Origin: Hymenolepis diminuta
Lineage: Eukaryota > Platyhelminthes > Cestoda > Cyclophyllidea > Hymenolepididae
Reading direction: 5' to 3'
Length of the DNA: 64,000 nucleotides
Assembly: GCA_900708905.1 (NCBI GenBank)
Contig: CAADRB010000044.1
Coordinates: forward strand, 597,303 to 661,302
How positions within the stretch are numbered: position 1 is the stretch's first letter; the number at the start of each line of letters is the position of its first letter. The position numbers and the translations under genes were made by a program. Below are positions 1 through 13,270 of the stretch, piece after piece. Under the pieces are notes generated by a model. It did no database searches and was not told the DNA's origin. It worked only from the letters and a program-made list of their open reading frames with translations.

Positions 1-525
1 TATTTTTTGCATATTTCAAATTAACATTAGAAAAATAGAGAATCTACAGAGCTAATAATACTTCCACTATTACTTGCACTTGAAAATATTTACATTAAGT
101 CTGAAAAGGCTGCTCTTGTAATACAATTGGTTAATTTACAGGAAATCAACCTTCACTATTGCTTTTGTTTGTATTCTATTCACGACTTATCTTCCCCACC
201 GCTCGGCGGATTCAATTACTTCAGAATGGAACAGCTAACTTCTAGAAAACAGGGTACCTAAGAAAACCCATGGTAGGAGTGATCTGGCCGTTATTGCCAG
301 TGACCACGTAATCAAAGCTACCTATTCAGATTGGCTGATTTGAGTCGTCATCCAAATGCACTTTTTTGCAACTTGTAGAAAATATGTACTTCAAGTTCAT
401 ATTACATGCAAAAAAGAATAATGTGAAATCATGGATAAAAAATAGCTTATAGTTTATTTGTATTTATTACTCCTGATATTAAAGCTAGGTTGCGGTGGTA
501 TAATTTGAATTTTGTTCTTTTTTAG
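1..525. other. Probable intron of the zinc-finger gene
   Basis: No finger-like exon or other coding segment is visible. The stretch ends in the acceptor of the first finger exon at 521-525, so it is most simply an intron. Confidence 0.5.
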
Positions 526-3500
526 CTCTGAGACGTTTCAAATGTGATGAATGTGGAAAATCCTTTTCTCGAAATGAAAACCTCAATATTCACATAATGT
601 GTGTTCATAAGAGTAAGTACCTATTTCGGCTCCATACATTGTCGAAATTTATGTTATTTACGGAAAAATATGTAAATCACCAGACTAATGCGGACTTTAT
701 TTAGATAATATATGTTGTCTTTTTTTGTAATTTTCCTTTTTATTATGCATATGGGTCACATTTTTCCTCACGTTTGCGCTGCTTCGTGATGAGCCTGTTT
801 CCCCACCCAATCTATGCTACTAAAATTGTTATAAGTAGTAGTATTAAAATAGGAAATATAAGTGCGAAACGGTGCTCCATTTTCATTTTAATTGAGCAGA
901 AGAATTTAGCAATTAGAGTATGAAGGGAGAGTTTTGACTTATATTCTAGTATCTGTATTTGCAGAATATAGTATTAAGATTGAAAGTTGGATATATTAAA
1001 TTAGGTGAAATGTTCAGGGTGGTATAAGGACAAAATGGGGAAGCATTCTTAAGGATCTGAAGGTTACTGCAAACCTTTTTAATAATCTGTGCTAGAATAG
1101 ATAGCGTAAGAATGAAAATTCTAACGCAGTTAGGCTACAGGCAGTTGCTGGCTTTAAGAAGATATCTAAGTTTTCGGAATAGATTTTATTCATCTGGATG
1201 CAACATTACTTTCACAAATAATTCTCATTCTTTTCTTGTATGTAGAATTGATGCCTTTCCAATGTGAGTTTTGTGACAAATCCTTTTCCCTAGCATTCAG
1301 TCTCAAAAGTCATGTGAGGTCGGTCCATGAAGGTGAGTTTTCATTTGCCTTTTCTTTTTCTCATGTTTTATCCTTACTATTTGTCGAGATGACACGAGTA
1401 TTATTTTCATTATTGGTTCATCCTCTTATCGAATTCCTATATCTGGACTGATTCTAATTATAGACTCAAAGCCTTTCAAATGTGAGATTTGTGAAAAACC
1501 CTTCTCACGGAATCACAAACTCCAAGATCATATAAAAACGGTCCATGAAAGTAAGTATTTCCCTCTGTTTCCACTCATCTAATATCTCTGCGTAACCCTT
1601 ATTAAGATGGAACAATTCTATGGATATTATTGCTCATTTTTAAGAAGCAAATCAGCTATTTAATAATAATAAAGCTTCTGACTATACTGAGGGGCAAAGT
1701 GGTCTAATTTGGATTTACGAGGGAAATTAATACATGGAGAATAAAGTCAGAACTTCAAAAGTGATTTACTTCAATGGAATTCAGGTTTTATAAGGTTAAG
1801 CGTTCTTCATTTAATGGTTCACTGTATCCAAATTCCAGGATCTGAATCCTAGGGTCTCATCCATGGTGTTAAGATATTGTTGAACAGCTAATTTCCACGA
1901 ATTCCTAACCAGGCTTGCCTAATGAATCCGTCGCCCTTAATGACAAAGTGCAACTGATTAATACCAGCTAAGATATTTTTAAAATAGTGGAACTCACCAG
2001 ATTGCATTAAAGATAAGCTCTAATATATCTTTCTATAATTATTACTTTTAATTTGTCTTCTGTATTAAGAAGGAGGAATGCAAATTGAGTGGGCTTTTTC
2101 ATCAATGAATAAGTTTTATTTGAAGCTGTACGTATTGTACAACTTAGATCATTGTTAAGTTCGAATGTGCTTTGGCCAAACTTCTTGCTGTACTACTTGT
2201 AACCTTATCCAACCTGTTGACGGTAATAGACAAAAGGTTGTTTAGAACAGCTGATGGCTTGGCTTACACAACGGAAAAGTTTAAGAGGTTCCTCTGAAAA
2301 ACCTTATCTCGCAATTACTGAGACGATGACAAAATCTCTAAGCAATTCTTCACAAGGAATACGGTAGATTGGTCGTAATATTATTGGAATCCCTTCTACT
2401 GAAATTGAGTATCTCTAAATCTGCAAAGTAGGCGATATGATAACCGTACTATTCTTGAAATTCCAACTTACTAAAACTTAGAAATCTAAATTTCCGCAGA
2501 GGTATCTAATAGCAAATTTAACATAGAAGTTTGGATATTCAATCTCCCTAAGAATTTATCAGAAGCCGAACCGAATATTTTCGGTGTCCCTGAGCGAAGT
2601 TCACAGGCTTTATCTCTCATGTACTGGGTTATAGATAATTGGGTTTCTGCGAATTTAAATTTCATCAATTTCGTGTTTGTTCAAATGTATATAAGTTAAT
2701 CTATTTTCTTAATAAAGGGGATGAACAGTCGTTTGAGTCGTCTGCCTTCTTTCATATTATTACCTGGATAGGATATTTAGCAATATCGCAGAATCTTTCG
2801 CAAATGAACAGAGATGTAATTTTGCCAAGTAAATGGAGAAGGCGTTGACAAAGGTGAGGATGTAGAGTTTTATTAAACTCCGCTCTTTTAAAATCTTATG
2901 ATCTGCTAGTTTATTGGTTATTGAAGAAAAAAATGTGTCTGAGTTGGTTGATCGGTTATCCAAGTTAGTCAAATGATCAATAAGCTCCAGACTCAGCGGA
3001 CATGAATTCATTTCGTAAACGGGATAAATCGTGATATTTGAACATTAGAGCATAAAGCAGTAGATTGTGCAGCTTGAATTCAAACTCAAATTACTTAAAC
3101 GTCTTGATGCTCTGATCTTATTTGGTGATTCTTCATCCCCCTCTGAACTATATTTGACTGGTAAATCACTATACGCATTCCCATCATGAAAAATGTGAAT
3201 GAGAAATAAACCAGGAATATAGTGGAAAAGAAAGGTTGCCACGTTATATCATGATGCAAAAAGATCTTATTTCTGAGAGTTTTTTCCGTTTCTTATTTTA
3301 CACAGAAAATAAAACATTCCAATGCTCAGAATGCGAAAGATCCTTTGCAACCGAACGCAACCTTAAAATTCACATTGAAGGAATTCACAGAAGTATGCAT
3401 TTTTAAATTGTACTATTTGTTCTACTGAATTATTAATAACGTTATTTTATTTATTACTGCATCAGATCAGAAACCATTTCAATGTCCGGATTGTGATAAA

Positions 3501-6500
3501 TCCTTCACTGCAAAATACAGTCTCCAAACACACGCGATGAGAGCTCATGGAGGTAAGTCTTGTTAATTTATCAAAACCTATATGAGAAGGTCAGGTTTTG
3601 GGATAGTGTTTCTGTTTTTGGAATAGCAAGTTAATTAGAGCGGTGCTATTTTAGAGTAATTAATTTTTTCTGGTCCAGCTATTCTATCGTCTTCACCATA
3701 AGAAAATATGTCGTTAGGTTTTACCAACTAACGGCTTTGAAAAAGTGGAAGTGATGCCATCACCCAAATGTTTGAACTGGACGAATATGAATCGAATGAG
3801 ATTAAGAAAATATAAATGAATGTATGCCTTCGTTCTTGTAGGCCAACGTCCACCTCAAATTGACCCACAAGCTTAGATACAACAGAATGTCTTTAAAAGT
3901 CCCAATGAATTAGGTTTTCAGAAACAAAGAGGCCTTAACTGCGACTGGAGCTATAAGAAATCTTGGTTTCTAGGCTACAATTACCAAAGTAACTTTTTTC
4001 CTCTCCTCAGTAAAGTTGTGCACTCCCCGTTTAAATCTAACCTCTGTTACGGCCTTTTGTTTAAATTGACTACTTGCTGTGCTGTTTTTAACGTAACGAG
4101 TAGGTATTATAATTATTATTGGACTGTATGTACGGGAGTCAACATGGTTGAATGTACTTTCAGCAATCGTGAGTGACTCAACACAACTGTAAGCCCTGTA
4201 AGCATATAGATAGTTGGTCTACTCTGAGCAATAACTGGTTGATTGAGAGTTGGTTTTAATTTTGAGAAAATTCCTTTGCTTGGAATATATCTTTTATGAA
4301 AAATCTGCATCGTATGCTAGGAGCACCATGTATAAGTCTACAGGATTTGTTGGCACTTAAGTGTATGAAAAAAAGGTGAGAAATATCCGTCGAGTTTTTT
4401 TATTGTTATTTGTGTCCAAATAGATTGCATGGGACCTAAGATAAATTAAAATGTTTCCCATGGAAGAACGTATTTATTGGAACAGACCATTAAGGAAAAT
4501 CCAGAATCATCGTTTTAAATAGGGAAGAGATAAAAGAAATGTAGGAGTGTGAATCTAGTTCAATAGAAATTGAATATTTTCCTTATCAAGTGGTTGAAAA
4601 CTTTTAGTACATGTCATATCTTGAGTGAACTGGTGCTTATCACCTATTACTGCAACCTCTGGTAACCGCCTTTGTTCACTCTCGAGATTCAAAAAGAAGA
4701 AGAGATTGATGCCAAATGATGGAGATAACAGGGAATGAAAAGCGAATGAAGAATCTGGTCAACCCGTTCTTTATTTTGAATGAACGAATTAAAGACACAC
4801 TGGAAATGGGATGAGTGACCATGAATATTGGAAATATGTGGGTCGTTCACCTCAGATTCCTAAATTTGATAGTATTTTGCTACTATTTGTGTCTGTCATT
4901 CTCTCATCAACTTCGATGAGTCAGCTGCAGATTAGGACGACTGTTAACCGGCAGATCAGTTAAGCAATGCATTGTTTCGTATCAGGACATTACACTCCAA
5001 TTGCCATTTTCCCGATTACTCATAATTATATTTGTCCTCTGTTTCTTCTTTGGCGTAGAGAGTAAGCCATTTCAATGCCCAGAATGCGAAAAATCCTTCG
5101 TTAACAAGCGCAACCTTCATGATCACATCACTAGTATTCACAGAAGTAAGTTGTTTACCAACTGCCTAAGTCGTACTTATATGTGTAAATATATACTCTT
5201 CGTTTTATTAATTCCTCAGATCAAAAACTGTTTCAATGTCCCAAATGCAACAAATCCTTCCCGACAAAAACCAATTTTCAAAACCATTTGAATAGTATAC
5301 ATGAAGGTAAGCCTTGGTAATTTACGAAGACAGTAAACAAATGACTTGAAGTTAGAAATAAGTTACCTCTAGCAATAACCACTGCAAGTGAGTTAAACTT
5401 CTGACTGTGATTTGAGAAGGTCCGGACTCAAACTGAGTGAACCGCAGTGTATCATTCTAAATTGGTCACTGAATGAGTGGATGTACATGCTGATAAATTT
5501 GCTGAGGTTTCATTCAATAGGGAAAGATGGAAGCATAGTAGACATGACAAATGAATGATTAATAATAGGTGCATTGAATGTATGAAAAGTGAATGATGAT
5601 TGAACTTTGATATTTTAATATTGTTTATATCACAAATATAATCACTAATACTGCTATTAACGTATACCTATGTCAGTTAAGAGGTCACGAAATCGATTGT
5701 CATTGGTGTATACAGCCAGTGAGGTGACAGCAAGAAAGTTAGTAGATTGTGAGATTCTATTAAAGCAGCTCTAGTCCATGGAAAATCTTTCTATTATATT
5801 TATCGACTAACTGAAAGTCTGAGTTGGCTGAGTGTTACTCGTGGTTCATAGCTCTATAGGAGAATTGTGTTTCATGGGAGCAAATGTAGACCATCCACAT
5901 ATAACATTAGATGCCAAACTTAATTTCGATTTCTTTTTGCAGAATCGAGGCCATACGTATGTGATATATGTAGAAAATCCTTCACTCGAAACGACTGTCT
6001 CAGAAATCACATAAATTGTGTTCATGAAAGTAAGTGTGTCTTCCTTTTCTTATACTCGTATCTTACCATTATATTGTGTTAAGAGAGTAAATTGCAGCTT
6101 TTTACTCAACGAAGATTGAAACTGCAAACTCTGAAAATTCTTTCCAAGACTATGTTGAAGAGAGTTGTAGAAAGCTGAATCTGGCTATGCTATTGACCTT
6201 CTGTCTTATAACAACTCGCTCTACAAAAGACCGAAAAAGTTCAGAGGAAATGATTGATAAAGATTATATTAACTAATTAAGTTGTTGCAGTGATTACAAA
6301 ATGTTATTCACTATATCTGCTGAAAGAACTATAACTCTAAATATGAAAGTGCCGTCAACGTCCGATCTTTTACATTTTTTCAGTTTCGCATTCGTGAAGT
6401 GCAGGATTATGAAAAAGCAAATGAATTCATACCTCGATATCAGACGAGTTTATAGAGACATGTTTATAGAACTATAATAATATACTATTTCAGTTTTAAA

Positions 6501-8534
6501 TAGAGTGCCAAGATAGGTTTCTTCAAATTGCTTTTAAATAATGAACATGAAATGTATCATTAACTTTTAAAATTTAATTGCTATTTGTTTTCTTAGATTT
6601 GAGGCCCTTCAAGTGTGAGATATGTTTTATAGCATTCCCTCGAAGTGGCTATCTCAAAAGACACGTCCAAATTGTTCATGAAAGTATGTCTTTATTATTA
6701 TTATTATCATTAATGACAGTGGAATTCCTCAATCACTAGGCGCTCGGTTTAATCTCCATTTTACAGATGCGCGGCCTTATAAATGCAATGAATGTGAAAT
6801 GTCCTTCTATCGAAACGATAGGCTCAAATTTCATGTGAAGGTGGTTCACGAAAGTAAGCATTTCACATATTTCCACATCACCCTCGCTAATAAAGAACAA
6901 TTTTTTTATCTATTGAATTCCGAATCCATTAGGTTGTCCAACTCCTACTTCCTTAGCCGCATTTAATGTTCAAATTTAATGATTTTACTCCTATATGTCT
7001 AAGTGAGTTCACGTCCCCAATGTTCAGAGCTTACGGAACATGCCATGATATATATCATGCCATCTTGATATATGTCCCATTACTAACAAATAACAACTAA
7101 TTGATACAAGTTTGTTTTCTAATATTAATGGAGTTAGGGGTAAATCAGTATAAAATAAAGGTAAGATAAGGAGACACTACTGATTAATCGCCACAAACGC
7201 ACGCATGGTCCAACAACTAAAGGACTATCAGCTTGTTCTTTACATGGGTACTAAAAGAATTATGTTAAGAGATGGTACCATCCATACTTTACTAGAGTGA
7301 TCAAAATTAAATTGGGACAACATCAACCTGACGATTTTGAAACTCATGCTCGATTTTCGGAATCCCTATTTCGCCTCCAATCCCTCTATTGAGATTAGGA
7401 CTTGGGTCTATTTTCTCCCTTCCTCCGTATTTTCTGAAGTGGAATTTTTATTTTTTTGCAGTAATAATACAAATTCTTCCTGCAAGCCTTACACTTCGAT
7501 TTTATCTTTATAGACCTTCGACCCTTTAAGTGTGAGATATGTGATAAGACCTTTTCCGGACCATACACACTGAAAAATCATGTTAAAAATGTTCATGAAT
7601 GTAAGCAAGTTTACTTCTTCCCTTTTATTTCATATTATTACTTTATTCTTTTTTAACTGCCTATTTTGTAATAACTATAGGTCTGAAACCCTGCAAATGC
7701 GAAATATGCGGAAGTAGTTTCAGTCAGCCTTGTAATCTTCTTCTTCACATTGCTAGTGTCCATAAAGGTAATAATGGTCTTTTTTCTCTTTTTATTAATG
7801 CGATTAAATAATTACATTATAAAGGTATAAAATTACTGTTTTTCATTGTGGGAAAGCAACTTGGTTAACAGTAAGTCCAATGGATAATAAAGGGTGGGGG
7901 ATCACGGTGTTGCAAGTAAAGTTAAGGTACCAGGGAGTCTTATTTCATGTGATTTTTGAATTCGAATTGTACAATATCTATTCAATGAGTGCTTCACTTT
8001 CCAAAATTCAAATTTCATAAATTGTCCCCTGGATTACTGACTAAATGTTTGTTCACAATATCCAGTTCTTGTTGACGGGTTGTTTAAAATTGTGTCGGTC
8101 AGTCTTGCCATCTCAATTTAATCTTTTCCCTCAAAGGTTGAAACAGCAAATGATTTTACATGATCTTAACATAGTAGACATCTTTCACCTTGAGTGAACA
8201 CTTTTTAATAAATAATTAAAGTTTTCTTTCCTTTTTTGAGGAGAGAGGCCCTACGTCTGTAATTACTGTGACAGGAGGTTCACTACCAGAGGCAACCTTA
8301 ATCGACACGAAGCAAGCTTACATAAAGGTGCGTTGCGTAGTATTTCGTGCAGTCAATTCAATTTAAACATATTGTCTTCCAGTTGTTAATAGATTTTTCC
8401 TTATTTTAGATCAAATTGCTGAACAATCACAAAGTGATTCTAACTCTGTTCCCCCTACTGTTAACGCAGATGTACAAGCTAAAACGGCAGCAGTTCCATT
8501 TGTACCTAACCATTTTACTTCTTGTAATGAATGA
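526..8534 (+). CDS. C2H2 zinc-finger protein, 13 single-finger exons (5' end outside window)
   Basis: Exons: 526-612, 1246-1332, 1464-1550, 3306-3392, 3466-3552, 5059-5145, 5220-5306, 5943-6029, 6597-6683, 6767-6853, 7514-7600, 7681-7767, 8241-8327 and a terminal exon 8410-8534 ending in TGA. The first 13 are each exactly 87 nt, flanked by AG and GT, phase 1 on both sides, and each encodes one finger C-x2-C-x12-H-x4-H with a seven-residue linker between fingers (forms such as HENLRPFKC). The last linker, HKGERPYVC, is near canonical. The tail after finger 13 is about 41 residues, rich in Ser, Val and Asn, with no recognised domain. Such arrays usually bind DNA in the nucleus, and this is probably a sequence-specific transcription factor; the target is unknown. 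No start codon or earlier exon is visible, so the gene begins upstream of the window. Orthology cannot be assigned because C2H2 arrays diverge quickly. Confidence 0.88.
2985..3130 (+). repeat. Repeat R4, partial copy (in a zinc-finger gene intron)
   Basis: GATAAATCGTGATATTTG, then TGCAGCTTGAATTCAAACTC and TTGATGCT, correspond in order to 32015-32115. Confidence 0.4.
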
Positions 8535-11199
8535 TTATTTTATGTATTTCACAAAAACATGAAGATGTGTTACAATACTGGTTAAGTTGATCTTTTCATC
8601 ATTTGGTATTGCCAAATCAGTAGCTTCTCTTATTTTAGGAGCCCATGCAGATCCGAGTTCACTTGTAGTTGTCATTTGATTCAATGACAATGATCGGTTA
8701 GTGTTTCTATTAATTATACGACTTAAATAAGGAGAAAATTAACTTTCAACATTATGTTAATCAAAAGGTCGACATGAATCTTTTCACGGGACTCCATTTA
8801 CGATTGAACCCCCTTTGTCTTTTGACTCCTCGTGGAGCTAGATATCCGAAGGCATTTACATAGGATTGGGACTTAGTTTTGATAGCGTTTTTGTAAAAAT
8901 TGGGCTAGATGTCAATTTTTATGAACGGAAATTTATCGTCATAACTTTTCCATTTATTTATAAAGCGGGTTTACACCATACTATTCGCACAAGCGGTTGG
9001 TATATCAGATATCAAAAGAAAATCTGGTATTTTCACTACTTTTCCCAAAGGTCCTTTTAGGTGACTAATTAGACGTAACGTCAATATTGCGGTTAACATT
9101 CTCATATAAGCAGTTTTAATCGTTTCTTAATGCATCTGGAAATTGGGAAGCTAAAATACTTAGTGATCATTGGGTCTGTAGGTAGAGCTAAGTAACGATT
9201 TCTTGCCTGCAAACATTCGTACACAAATGGCAGCCTCGAGCTTCCACTGCTTTTTTCTCGATTCACACATTTAGAGGCGGGAATTAACAATTTTAAACAA
9301 GGCTGACCGATTAAATCTAGGCTTCCATTTGTATTTTCTTAACCTCGTATTTCATGGGTCACTTGTTGTGCCTTGTGGTAAATGAAAATGTACATTTGGT
9401 ACAACAAGTGTGTTAGGAAGGAACTGCTCATCTTTTTTGCTGCCAAATGTGTACTTTCACTAATAATTATTAAAAATTCAAGGCTGATTGACAAAAAGGA
9501 GAGCAAATTTTTTCATGAATATAACCCTCAGAAGCAAATATTCCAATTTAAAGATGGAAATGAATGCCAAAATACATAAGGGGTACTTATCAAGTCTCAC
9601 TGAGCTCTTTTTTGAATGTACCATAACCACGTCAATCTTTAAATGAATGTAATTGATTCCAATTGGATTTAGCCAGTAAATTTGTTTAGTCGGTACAAAT
9701 TAAGTTAACAATGATCGGGATCAAAAGTACTGTCATTAGCGCTTTAAGACCGTTGTTAATTTATGCGAATGAGGTAAGCTTGTACCCGTACAAGCGATGT
9801 TCTTAACTTTTATTAAAAATTAAACTCGTAAACTATCCACATAGATGAAAGTTAATCCCATAAAACAGAAATTTTATTAAGCCTTCTTATTTATCATTTT
9901 ATTAATAAAAGTTACTCCGAAAAAAAGCATTAAAAAATTCTTGTTTTCTTTTTCAAATATCCACTTTGACAGTTTTCATAAAGGGTGCGATACATATAAA
10001 GTACCCTGGGACGAAATATAAATTTGTTACACCGCCTAGCCCATGCTTTTTATGACTGTTATGGTGCCAAACTACCTCCTATAACTTGGCAAATGAATAA
10101 GTTTTCTGAAGAGGCCGGAGATGAGCACGTTGAGTTCCATTAGGAATAAAAGTTGCAGCTCTCTCAGAGCTCATTTTTTAATGTCAAATGTTTGGTGGTG
10201 GGGTGGGGGAGCAAAAATTTATAATAAACTGTATAATATTTTATTACTTAATAATGGAAATATCAGTTGCTTGCTCCCCAATATTCTGATATATAAACAC
10301 TAGCCATATATGCAGTAAATAGAATGAATTTAAGCTGGAACTGATTCGTTTACTTAAAAAGTTTTAAACATTTATTCTCCATTTATTTAAAGATATACAG
10401 GCCTGCATTCTTAACTATATAATCACAATCTTATCACATCATTTCAATTTGCAAAAGTGAAGGTAAATTGCAAGAAATTTTGGAATATATGAACTAAGAG
10501 GTTGAGAAATTGATTGTATTTAGCTTCACCAACTGTCCTAAAATAAGTTCAGCTCCTTTTGACTATAGACATCGTCCGAATCCTATATCACACACTTAGA
10601 TTTGATCACCGATTAGCAAATAGATCGCAAATGGTTAGATTAATCAGCATGCTGAAGCTCTATTTCGAGCCACAGATCAATACCAAATTTATTTACAATT
10701 AATATTATTGATTTATCATTCACAAGAGGCAGAAATGTAATTTTTCCTTGTGGAATAACATCTGAACAGGAAGAACAATATAGAAGTTCAATGTGAGTTA
10801 TGGGGAAGGGGTCGAGTAGAAAGTAAAGTCAGCTTATTCAAACACCTATTTGGGCTATTGACTTGAAATGTTGTTTGGATGGCAAGTTCTCGGTTGTCCC
10901 TGCTGGGTTAGCGTGTGTGAGTTTTAATACAAATTTCCTCCCTAATATCTTGTCTCCTCTCTAATAAGCGGTTTGGATGACGTTGAAATAGTAAGAATGT
11001 GGACAAAAGATTTAGGTTGTACTTAATTACTTCTCTGATATAGTGCACTACCTCATGTTCTAATATTTTATTGTTTAAATTTTGGTAATTGCTTGCTATT
11101 CTCTGGGTAAATTCATGTTTACGTCGTTCAGAACTCATTGACCAATTTGTTAATTTTCATTATGTGCATCGACGTACACCCAATGACCGTACCGGTTAA

Positions 11200-11315
11200 G
11201 TCTAGCTAGAATGGAGGATGGCAGAATTCAATCCTCCCACCAGAGAGGCTCCATGATGTCGCTTACTACCCAAGATGAGCGTTGGAAAGGGCTTTCCTAA
11301 ATGGCCTTGGGAACT
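11200..11315 (+). repeat. tRNA-SINE family, tail piece
   Basis: It shares an ordered set of short blocks with the reverse strand of 42045-42135: GATGGCAGAATTC, GGCTCCATGATGT, CTACCCAAGATGAGCG and TTTCCTAAATGG. The middle of this block also matches the bodies of the longer copies at 12640 and 37950. Confidence 0.6.
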
Positions 11316-12639
11316 AGTACTATTAATTTGTATGGTATGTCAACCACTTCAGGTATCATTTTTATTATAATGGCTGAGTACTAGCATCATGACCTTTTCA
11401 ATTAATATAAGAAATTGATATTTTCGTTCCTTTATTCTCAATCACAAGTAACAATATGAAAATAGTAATTCGTAAGCCTGATAGAGGAGAGAACTTTCCC
11501 ATCCTATTAGAAGAAAGGGAGTACGATTCCTTAACCAATATTCTCCAAGTAAAACGTTTGGAAACATTTCAGGCGAACACGCAAGTGTAAAAATGAATTG
11601 TTATCAAAACGAATTAAACTAATATTGTTCAAGAGAAATGTAAGAAATTTTTCGGGAATCCTTTATTCGTTACGCCTGTAACAATCACGCATTTTCTGTA
11701 AACATCTGCGAACGTCATTAATATTTTCGTGCACCTTAATATTTACATACACTACATAGTGTCCACTGATTAACGTGTTCTCATCTATCCTCATTAATCA
11801 TTCAAATCCCTGTTTCTTCATCTTGTTCTTCTACAATGGCTGCCAAAACTTGTGGAGTTCACAACACTACCGAGGCTGATCAAGGGAATCTCGCGCTTGC
11901 TTGAACATTCTGGATAGTGCGGTGTGCTTGCAGAGGTCTTCCTAGCTAATCATCGGTCAATATTCCTACAGCGTAACTATGTTGACAGTGAGCCAGCGCT
12001 GCAACAAAGTCTCCCCAATCGATATCTTCTTCATTTTTGCTACTTTGGACATAGTTTAGCTAACTATAAGGATTCTACTAGAATCTAGCTATGCCTGTCA
12101 GCAACTAGTTGGGCTTCTTAAGAGGATTGCAAAGATTTAGCTGAGGCATTTTTGTACAGCATCTGCTACAAACTTCTAGTTACGATCAGCCTATCTACAA
12201 TTTGTGACGCTTTCTCGGTACGATGTGCCCCTATCAGATTAGATTTTCAAGTATATTTAATCGTTTCTAAAAATAGATCTCTCTTCATATAGAGATCATG
12301 GGAAGTTATGAAACTGTAACATATATTAATCATATAACTACTCACAAAATCGTTTCGCATCGATTATATAAATTTGACAGCATGATGCATAACGTTCAGA
12401 TTCAGATACGTTGAAGAGAAGTCAGTGAGACTTGACGATTATCTTTTAACCTTTTGACATTCTTTTCCAACTTTGGCCTGCTATTTTCCATTCTAAAGAA
12501 CAAAATTGGAGTAGCATTTAGCGTTTTCGTTGCCTCGCCATCAGCTATCTTTATTAAACGTAACAACAGTTTAAAACGGTTTGGAGATGGAGAGGAAGCT
12601 GCTCCGATTTATTTACAACACGAGTGTCGATGGTGAAGC

Positions 12640-12870
12640 GATTAATAAACTCGTCTGTGAATTCAGAGGTCATGGGTTTAATGCCCATTCGTGCATATCC
12701 AGCGTACAGAACGGCCAACCACACTGGTTCAGTTTGTTTAATAGAGGAGGCCGATTGAATTCAAGTTTCTCGTAAAGGATGTTATCCCTCTATCCAAGGT
12801 ATGAGTAGCTCCAAGATGAGTTTCGAAATTCGCATTCTAAATTTGTCTGGGAGTGGTAGGTGCCGTATCC
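12640..12870 (+). repeat. tRNA-SINE family, longer copy
   Basis: It begins with a box-B-like block, CAGAGGTCATGGGTTTAATG, and continues through the family body (CAAGTTTCTCGTAAAGG, then CCAAGATGAG). The same order is seen in the copies at 31365 and 37950. Confidence 0.6.
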
Positions 12871-13270
12871 TCTACAAGAAGATTGAGAGCAGGATAATAG
12901 TTGTCGAGGTCTCGAGAATTCATAAATACAAGGAGACTACAATATTTGATCAGTCTTTTGATGTCTCCTATTGATAGTATGCCAGTGCCTTATTTGACAT
13001 TTGATGGTATCAGGGAATATTATAATTCTATTACAGAAAGATGGGTAAGATCGGAAAATGCAAATTGTGGCGTTCAGGCACCCGGATTCTGGATGCACCA
13101 TAAACACTTGGCCTGGTTTCCTCATACCTTTAATAAAGCTATTTAACTAACTCAGCTACTTGCCCGAGTACAATAAGATGTCCCGAGGTCATTTTGTGTA
13201 GCTCGAAAAACGTTACAAGATTAATAACTTCCATATTCCCTCCAGCGAAGGAAAACTGCACAATACAAAA

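Larger units (their letters stand above)
8535..13270. other. Intergenic, repeats only
   Basis: This is the gap between the stop of the zinc-finger gene and the stop of the ZMYND15-like gene, which converge on it. Short open frames occur but none has convincing splice sites or a familiar product. Two SINE pieces (about 11200-11315 and 12640-12870) are listed separately. No clear AATAAA was seen just after the zinc-finger stop. Confidence 0.6.

Noticed and set aside
9702..9774. Plus-strand segment starting MIGIKSTV and ending YANE before a GTAAGC donor, a little like the end of a LINE reverse transcriptase
   Set aside because: Only about 21 residues, no other reverse-transcriptase motif nearby; probably chance.
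12901..13146. 81-codon plus-strand frame near the end of the ZMYND15-like gene
   Set aside because: Both strands are open here, no splice sites or homology are visible, and it adjoins a SINE.
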